The notes beneath the pieces were generated by a model. The model saw only the letters and a list, made by a program, of their open reading frames with translations. It did no database searches and was not told the origin of the DNA. A program made the translations under genes and the position numbers. A stretch of DNA of 64,000 nt from Stereocaulon alpinum (taxonomy: Eukaryota > Ascomycota > Lecanoromycetes > Lecanorales > Stereocaulaceae), in assembly GCA_018257865.1 (NCBI GenBank), contig JAEUBA010000096.1, positions 56,320 through 120,319 of the forward strand, given 5' to 3'. Positions 58,083 through 64,000 of this stretch are shown here, one piece after another. Position 1 is the first letter of the stretch, and each line of letters starts with the position of its first letter.

Positions 58083-59813
58083 ATGTCCCTCTACTACGAT
58101 GCCGCTGCCCTCCTGATACCAAGCGCCGACCAAGCAGGCTCTCTCAAATCCAGGGTCTTCAATTCCAAAGATCTCAAATCACCACCAAAGCAAGTCTATG
58201 CATTAGTGAGCGAAGCTTCGAAATGGAGCTCCGTTCTCTCGGAAGTGGTAGAGAAATCTCAGCTATTACGATTGGAGCGCAAGGTATATCCAGATGCTCC
58301 GTCAGCTTCTTGAGGGCACTACTGACTAACGCAGAGACCGTGTTTTATATAGCTATCTCCCAACCTCGCCCTCCTCTTAGTCCATGATCTGCTTCTCAAC
58401 AGAAGAGGCATCTCGGCCCCAGTATCGCATCCGCTGAGGACGTCTGTTGAAAAGCACAAAGCCCGACTAGCTGCAGAGCTCACAAAAGCGAGGCTGAAGA
58501 GAGGATTCATATCAATTGAGAGTCTACGAGTATACGTTGAGACAGGCGATGCTCAGACAGGTCACAAAGGCTCCGCAAGCCTATTACACAATGAATCTCA
58601 AGCTGGAGTTGCAGCAAAGCGGTGGCCTCATCCTCGATGGGTACGAGTCAACGCAATCAAGACAAGCTTGGACGAGCAATTGAGAACCACATTTGCCGGC
58701 TACAAGCATTCATCTTCACTGGAGCAACTGCTGGACGTCTCTACGTCCCGCATCGAGAAGCTGCTGCATGTCGATAAGCACATACCTAACCTCTTAGCAC
58801 TACCACCGTTGACGGACCTATCCAAGACTTCTGCTTACATCAATGGCCTGATCATATTCCAAGATAAAGCATCCTGCTTTCCCGCCTATCTACTCGATGC
58901 GAAGCCAGAAGAAGGTGATTGCATGGACGCGTGTGCAGCGCCTGGGAACAAGACCACACATTTGGCGGCCATTGCGGACGAAAGGGCGGTCGCGGGGCGA
59001 AAGATGGAAATCTACGCTTGCGAAAGAGACAAGACACGGGCGTTGACCTTACAGCAGATGGTTCGTATTGCAGGCGCTGAAAGTCATGTCACAATTCGAG
59101 CCGGCCAGGACTTTCTGAGGGTGGAATCAAACCAGCCTCCTTCGGATGGTATTGGAGCTTTGCTGCTTGACCCGAGCTGCTCGGGCAGTGGTATTGTTGG
59201 GCGCGATGAAGTATCAGAGGTCATTCTACCCAGAAGAGAGCTTACGTACGTACCACAATCCCGATCGAAGAAGCGAAAGCGCAAAGCCCCGGTCGAAGCT
59301 AGCCAACCAGTCGTGGAAAATCCGGTGGTACCTGAAGAAACACTGCTCAATGGGGACGACGGCCCGGATCATCTCTCTACACGGCTTGCAGCGCTGTCTA
59401 CTTTCCAGCTCAAGCTCCTCCTACATGCGTTCGAATTCCCCCAAGCTCGCAAGATCACCTATTCCACCTGCTCCGTCTACTCACAAGAAAACGAGCATGT
59501 TGTAATGAAGGCTTTGGACTCCCAAATTGCCAAGAAGAGAGGATGGCGAATCCTACAAAGAGACCAACAGATATCAGGTATGGCAGCTTGGGAAATTCGA
59601 GGGGATTCTCAGGCGTGTAAAGAGGTCAGTGAGACTAGGGATGTAGATCAATTGGCCGAGGCGTGCATTCGGTGCGAGAAGGGTACGAAGGAGGGAACTC
59701 AAGGTTTCTTCGTTGCTGCTTTCGTGAGAGATGGGCAGGATCAGAGCACACAAAAGATCTCAGAAGACGAAGAGGACTGGGAGGGGTTTAGTGAACGTAG
59801 TGATATCTCATAG
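58083..59813 (+). CDS. 25S rRNA (cytosine-C5) methyltransferase, RCM1/NSUN5 family, 2 exons
   Basis: Encodes 553 residues; exons 58083-58283 and 58353-59813. The 69-bp intron (GTATAT...CTGACTAAC...ATAG) is in phase 0. Start MSLYYDAAALL, then LVHDLLLNRRG typical of NSUN5. The SAM-binding motif I is DACAAPGNKTTHLA (about 258). Motif IV is LLLDPSCSGSG (about 340), with the proton-donor Cys, and motif VI is ITYSTCSVYSQENEHVV (about 436), with the catalytic Cys. A basic insert (RSKKRKRKAP) between motifs IV and VI probably helps nucleolar localisation. It acts on a single cytosine of 25S rRNA in yeast; the same target is inferred here. Confidence 0.9.
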
Positions 59814-60211
59814 TGATTGGCTTGTTCGTAAATGGAATGATCAGCAGTCTGATATAGCTGACATGCCTGAGGATTTTTCCCGTCTCCGCTTGCAATCCTA
59901 AGAAGGCACGGATATCTTCTTCACCGCATTCTTATAATCAAAGCCATTGGTAGATGAGACTAGTACTTCGCAATGCTCCTGCTCAACGATCCCCACAATT
60001 CGATGACCTTCTGTCCTCGCCGAGATCCGTACCTTGAACTACAATCTCCAATGACTCACACCACACCGCATAACCCACAGTCGCAACCTACAAGAATGGC
60101 CCAAAATCCTCCCATCCACCTATCCCCCGAACTTACTCAAACCCTGAGCCTCCCTCTCTCCCATCTCAACCCGTCTACACCACCATCTCCCCACCCAACC
60201 CCTCGCCCACC
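59814..60211. other. Intergenic, promoter side of the GNAT gene
   Basis: No gene. The last 100 bp are rich in C and A. A frame starting at 59973 overlaps the GNAT start out of phase and is not supported. Confidence 0.45.
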
Positions 60212-60940
60212 ATGGCCCCTCACAAACCAAAACCAACCCTCCTCCCCCCACCCGGCCCCACCGTCCAACAATACCACATGCTCCCAACCGGCGCCCTCTG
60301 CCCCCTAAACTTCAACCCCAAAACAAACGCCACCTTCCACCCGCCCCTCCCACCCCTCTTCCTCTCCGCCCTCACAATCCGCTACAAAGTCTTCATCCTC
60401 GGGCAAAACTGCAACCCAGCGCTAGAAATAGACGCCGACGACGCTGTGAGTTGGCATTGGGTTGTTTTCGCCGTTGGTGGAGATTGGATGGAAGGAAGGG
60501 AAGTGCCTGCTGCTACGATACGTTTGGTGCCGGCTCAGGTACACGCGCACGATGGTGGGGAGGGTGAGGGGGGAAAAGAGGAGGAAGGGGGGGAGATTGA
60601 AGGCCCGAAGTTCGCAGGGAGTGAGTTCTGGGATGGAAAAGAACCCTTTGCTAAGATCGGCCGGTTAGCTACTATCGAGGAATTCAGAGGACGGGGGTTC
60701 GGGAGTATGTTAGTTGAGACTGCGTTGCGGTTTGCGGGGGAACATGGGGCGGAGATGAATCGGGAGTGCCCTGGCGGGGGGTGGAAGGGGTTAGTGCTTA
60801 TTCATGCGCAGGTTGGGGTTAGGGGGTGGTATGAGGGGTTGGGGTGGGTGGGGGATGAGGGGATGGGGAGGTGGGTTGAGGAGGGGATTGAGCATTTGGG
60901 GATGTGGATGAGGGTTGATGTTAGTGATGGGGGGTCGTAA
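60212..60940 (+). CDS. GNAT-family N-acetyltransferase
   Basis: A single exon of 242 residues. The GNAT core runs from about residue 55 to 240. Motif A is IGRLATIEEFRGRGFGSMLVETALRFA (R-G-R-G-F-G pyrophosphate loop near residue 160), after AATIRLVPAQ on strand beta 4. VLIHAQVGVRGWYEGLGWV carries motif B with the usual GWYEGLGW. A Gly/Glu-rich insert (about 115-135) separates the first strands. Substrate unknown. The 3' half of the gene is very G-rich in wobble and repeat-like runs (GGGGTTGGGG), so its antisense is C-rich and has spurious ORFs. Confidence 0.8.
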   Translation: MAPHKPKPTLLPPPGPTVQQYHMLPTGALCPLNFNPKTNATFHPPLPPLFLSALTIRYKVFILGQNCNPALEIDADDAVSWHWVVFAVGGDWMEGREVPAATIRLVPAQVHAHDGGEGEGGKEEEGGEIEGPKFAGSEFWDGKEPFAKIGRLATIEEFRGRGFGSMLVETALRFAGEHGAEMNRECPGGGWKGLVLIHAQVGVRGWYEGLGWVGDEGMGRWVEEGIEHLGMWMRVDVSDGGS

Positions 60941-63004
60941 GGTGGGTATGGTTTGTTGGAGGAGAGGTGGTATCGGATGGATGAGGGAGTTGTGAAGAAC
61001 GATTGGTGAATGCTCGTGCCACTGTTTCTTGATGAGTCGACTCGACTTGTGATATCCCTCTTGAATCACTTTCTTCAAAATACTCGGCATCCTTACAGAC
61101 TTCTTTCTAGGTCGAAATCAAGTCAGAATGAAGATATACTGGACAATACAGGTATCACGTTGGCTTTGAATAAGGGTGAACACGCCCGTTGTGACAGTGT
61201 AGCAGACCATATCTTCAGCAATCTCCGCTCATTTCTTATGCAATCTAAGTTGTAATATTAGCAGTTTCGAAAGACCCCAAAAGTACAGAAGCTTACTTAG
61301 GCTGCTCAAAGGGAAAGTGTTAAAGGCTCTGCGGACCACCTTGGACTCACCACTACTTGCTCCTCTAAAGTCATAAAGGGGCTCATCGCGCATGCGGAAA
61401 TTGACTAGTCAAACTGTGTGCCATATTCTGCCGCCGTGTATACAACCACAAGACGGGCACGAAAACCCATTGATGACATAAGAACCACCAATTCCAACCG
61501 CGCCTTGGAAGCATTGAATTCAGCGCAGTTCTTTGGTCCGAATACTTGAATCGGATGGCCTATAGTAGAGAACCGGGTCTAGCAGATCAGAATGAACGAT
61601 GTGTCCGGGGCGCAGGAGGGCAATGGCAGCTCCGAGACAAGGTGCTCGAGGGAGAAATCCAGGAAATTTTCCCAGTGGTCATTAGATGTGGGTTGATGTT
61701 TATGCGTATCGAATCTGGGATCCGCAATGCTTGGGTCTGACCGATTGGTACGAGAGGGCATACAACTTGTTCGCCTCGTTGATGATTTCACCCCTCCTAG
61801 TAACTACCCCGTGCACTTCCTCTACCTCCAAACGCAAAGATCCTGAACACTCTCAATAGACGGCGTACTGAGTGGGGCTAAAGTAAGTCAGCCGTCATGC
61901 GAGATAGGGGACTTTAGAGGCGAGGAACAGGTGGATATTGGGTAATTTTTATGTATGGAGAGAGAGAGAGTGTGTGTGTGTGGAGAGGCGTCAATAGGAC
62001 GTACGGCCTGACAACTGGTTCAGGGATAGCAGAATGAACACGGACATGGATTAAGTTGATGTTGTTACAACAGTGTTTCAAGTTCCAGATTAGAATTGGA
62101 GTCTCTACTTCCATAACGTTTTGAAGTATAGTCTGATGCTAACCCGTTGCTTTTGCATGATTGCTCAATTAGCAATGAATGATCGCATTGACAATGCAAA
62201 GATCGGGCGAACAACATAGACGAGAAGCATGCGAGGTAAACCTACCATTCAGTAATAACACTTTAACAACGACAAACATACCTACCACGCGCCGAAAGCT
62301 TCCCACAACCACCTGCTCTTCAACGCAAGTCATCCGCCTGCAAATACACTACCTCTCGCGGACACATCAGCAACATCCCACTACCTCCTCACACGCTCAT
62401 CCATATCCCCATCTCGTCCCGAAACCCGAGGCTACGAAGAAGCCTTTGTCCGCCGATTTTATGCTTCGCTGAATGATTTACAGCTATCAGACTTCCATCT
62501 TCTACCACCACGCTCGCTCATTTACGTATGGCTCTTCTCCATTGTGCGAACACCGACGGCGGTGCCTGTGGGTAGGAATCGCATCTAGTAGGTAGGAGAG
62601 GTGTATGAGACGCTTCTCTTGAGTCCGCCAGTCCGTAAAAAGGCACTGAACAGAGAGAACGTTGATGGATGGGATAGCTTTGGGTAGCGCGAAGGCTGTA
62701 CTTCATTTTTGTAGGCGATCGACGATCTGCGAGAGCATTGTTGGACATGCATTATAGTAGTCAGTCTAATAATCGCTATCCATGAGGACATAGAGAGGCT
62801 GAACAAATCGGAAACCCTCTCCACGGTTCTGAGATCGTGGATTGATCTACAACGTACTCGTAGTAAACTCTCGTCGTGATGATAAATGTGGAATTGATCT
62901 CCCTCTTTCTCTTGTATTTGCATAGATAAAATAGACGACTAAGAAGATGACACTTCAACACAAGGGAAAAAAAGAAAGTACTTGCTTCTGTCATAGTGGT
63001 ATAC
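60941..63004. other. Gene-poor region with a short GA/GT microsatellite
   Basis: No gene recognised in 2 kb. A GAGA/GTGT run lies at about 61957-61981 (GAGAGAGAGAGTGTGTGTGT). Frames of 60-110 codons have no motifs. Confidence 0.4.
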
Positions 63005-63247
63005 CTAGTCATTCAACGACTTCAAATCCGCTCCTATTTCCAAAGCCTCATATATCTCCAGATACCATCGATAACTCTTCTTCCTTATAACATACGAGTT
63101 GATCGCACAGATCCATCTATCTCCGGGTAATCGCAACAGTTCGGCTCCAGAGTCAACCACAAATTGTACAAGACAACCATCCGCATCCAGTGGGCACACT
63201 CTATCATATAGGGCCTCTTCTGCCATGTAAGAGAGGTAGTGCGTCAT
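63005..63247 (-). CDS. Hypothetical small protein, 80 residues
   Basis: ATG-initiated minus-strand frame (MTHYLSYMAEEALYDRVCPL...). The composition is protein-like, with WICAINSYVIRKKSYRWYLEI and an acidic end, but no motif or membrane segment is seen. It resembles short uncharacterised ORFs of fungi and could be either real or chance. Confidence 0.3.
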   Translation of the reverse strand: MTHYLSYMAEEALYDRVCPLDADGCLVQFVVDSGAELLRLPGDRWICAINSYVIRKKSYRWYLEIYEALEIGADLKSLND

Positions 63248-64000
63248 TTTGTATGGATGTGAACAATCGGCGTCCGCTTTACTGACACAGAAGTCTTTGA
63301 GGGGAGCGTCGTGGCGTCTCAGGCGCGCAAAAGTTGGGGATTGTGTGGAGATCTAGTGACGTCTGCGGATGGAGGGTAGATGTGTATGTCTTGCAGGCAA
63401 CGGAAACTGAGTAGAGTCTGGTAGTGAACATAATTGTACGTTTTCTCATTGCTGTCTTTGGAAATTGATCGTTCGCAGAGAACCATCGTTGTAATGATGA
63501 TGTATTATAATGCTAGCATACGATAAAGAGACTGTATTCAGAAACTTTCCTTCAAGATCTCGCATGACATACGCTGCTATAAGGCCCATCTATGGAGCTG
63601 CGTGAAGCTTATCCATAACGAAATGTCAACATACACAAAACGTCGTGGGATCTTCCAAGCGCCGACACCGCTACTTTTCTCTCAGCGTCTAGCTCGGCGA
63701 CTCACCATGGTAGTCCGATATGTATCGTGGACCCGCCTATCAACGGCAATTGCAGCCTTTCCTCATTAGTCTATGCCATGGTACCTCGAAGTGGCTGGCT
63801 GCAACAGAAAGGAGTTTTCGCTCGAGCATGATACACCTCCACAGCTCCTAACACCATACTAGACTTCTCAATAATCCCAAAAACTCAATACCCAACTCAC
63901 CTCAAAAACCCAAACACAACAACCATCGCCCTCAACCTCAAAATACCGAATCCCGAATAACAACCCGTAGCCTCACCCTTACCGCGCAACCCCCCCCCCC
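63248..64000. other. Intergenic to window end; no gene seen
   Basis: No ORF worth reporting. The last ten bases are all C. No telomere repeat is present. Confidence 0.5.

Noticed and set aside
63991..64000. Terminal run of C as a telomere
   Set aside because: A homopolymer of ten bases at the window edge has no TTAGGG-type repeat beside it.
1..64000. CRISPR arrays or bacterial operons
   Set aside because: Introns, fungal gene families and RIP show this is a nuclear fungal sequence, and no regularly spaced repeat array was seen.

Overview
The window is nuclear DNA of a filamentous ascomycete, most likely a dothideomycete. Genes carry short GT-AG introns (mostly 46-80 bp, a few of 100-214 bp). 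Families typical of such fungi are present: NACHT and HET allorecognition-type proteins, BTB proteins and small LPPELR-type (2EXR/F-box-like) proteins. Two blocks, about 2.3-7.6 kb and 39.5-50.0 kb, are AT-rich, rich in TpA and full of stops, as repeat-induced point mutation (RIP) produces. No organism name can be given from sequence alone.

Layout: (1) 0-2.3 kb, a Yvc1/TRP-type cation channel gene. (2) 2.3-7.6 kb, a mosaic of dead retroelements. It holds a Ty3/Gypsy-type gag remnant, a Ty1/Copia element on the minus strand (gag, protease, integrase, start of RT), a solo LTR with a perfect 5-bp target duplication, an inverted second copy of that LTR, and a GC-rich miniature element with 111-bp terminal direct repeats inside the Copia integrase. 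(3) 7.6-39.3 kb, a gene-rich stretch: NACHT protein, SGNH hydrolase, SAP18, complex I B15/NDUFB4-type subunit, glutathione S-transferase, double-BTB protein, a protein joining a fungal NLR-type N-terminal domain to a retropepsin-like domain, a small hydrophilic protein, an LCAT-like lipase, a secreted HExxH metallopeptidase, a catalase-like haem protein, a GT25 glycosyltransferase, a serine carboxypeptidase homologue that has lost its catalytic residues, and an LPPELR protein. (4) 39.3-50.7 kb, a second LPPELR gene cut in two by a 10.6-kb RIP-mutated Ty3/Gypsy element on the minus strand (142-bp LTRs, 4-bp CCGC duplication). (5) 50.7-64 kb, low-complexity transposon debris, a HET-domain gene, a pogo/Fot1 transposase relic, a possible polyketide synthase relic, an RCM1/NSUN5 rRNA methyltransferase, a GNAT acetyltransferase and gene-poor sequence.

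The housekeeping genes (SAP18, complex I subunit, RCM1) look ordinary and intact. The accessory genes are of two kinds: allorecognition-type receptors (NACHT, NLR-N/retropepsin, HET) and secreted enzymes. Many sit close to the RIP islands. Exon structures below were worked out by eye from splice sites, reading frame and family motifs, and are not backed by transcripts.
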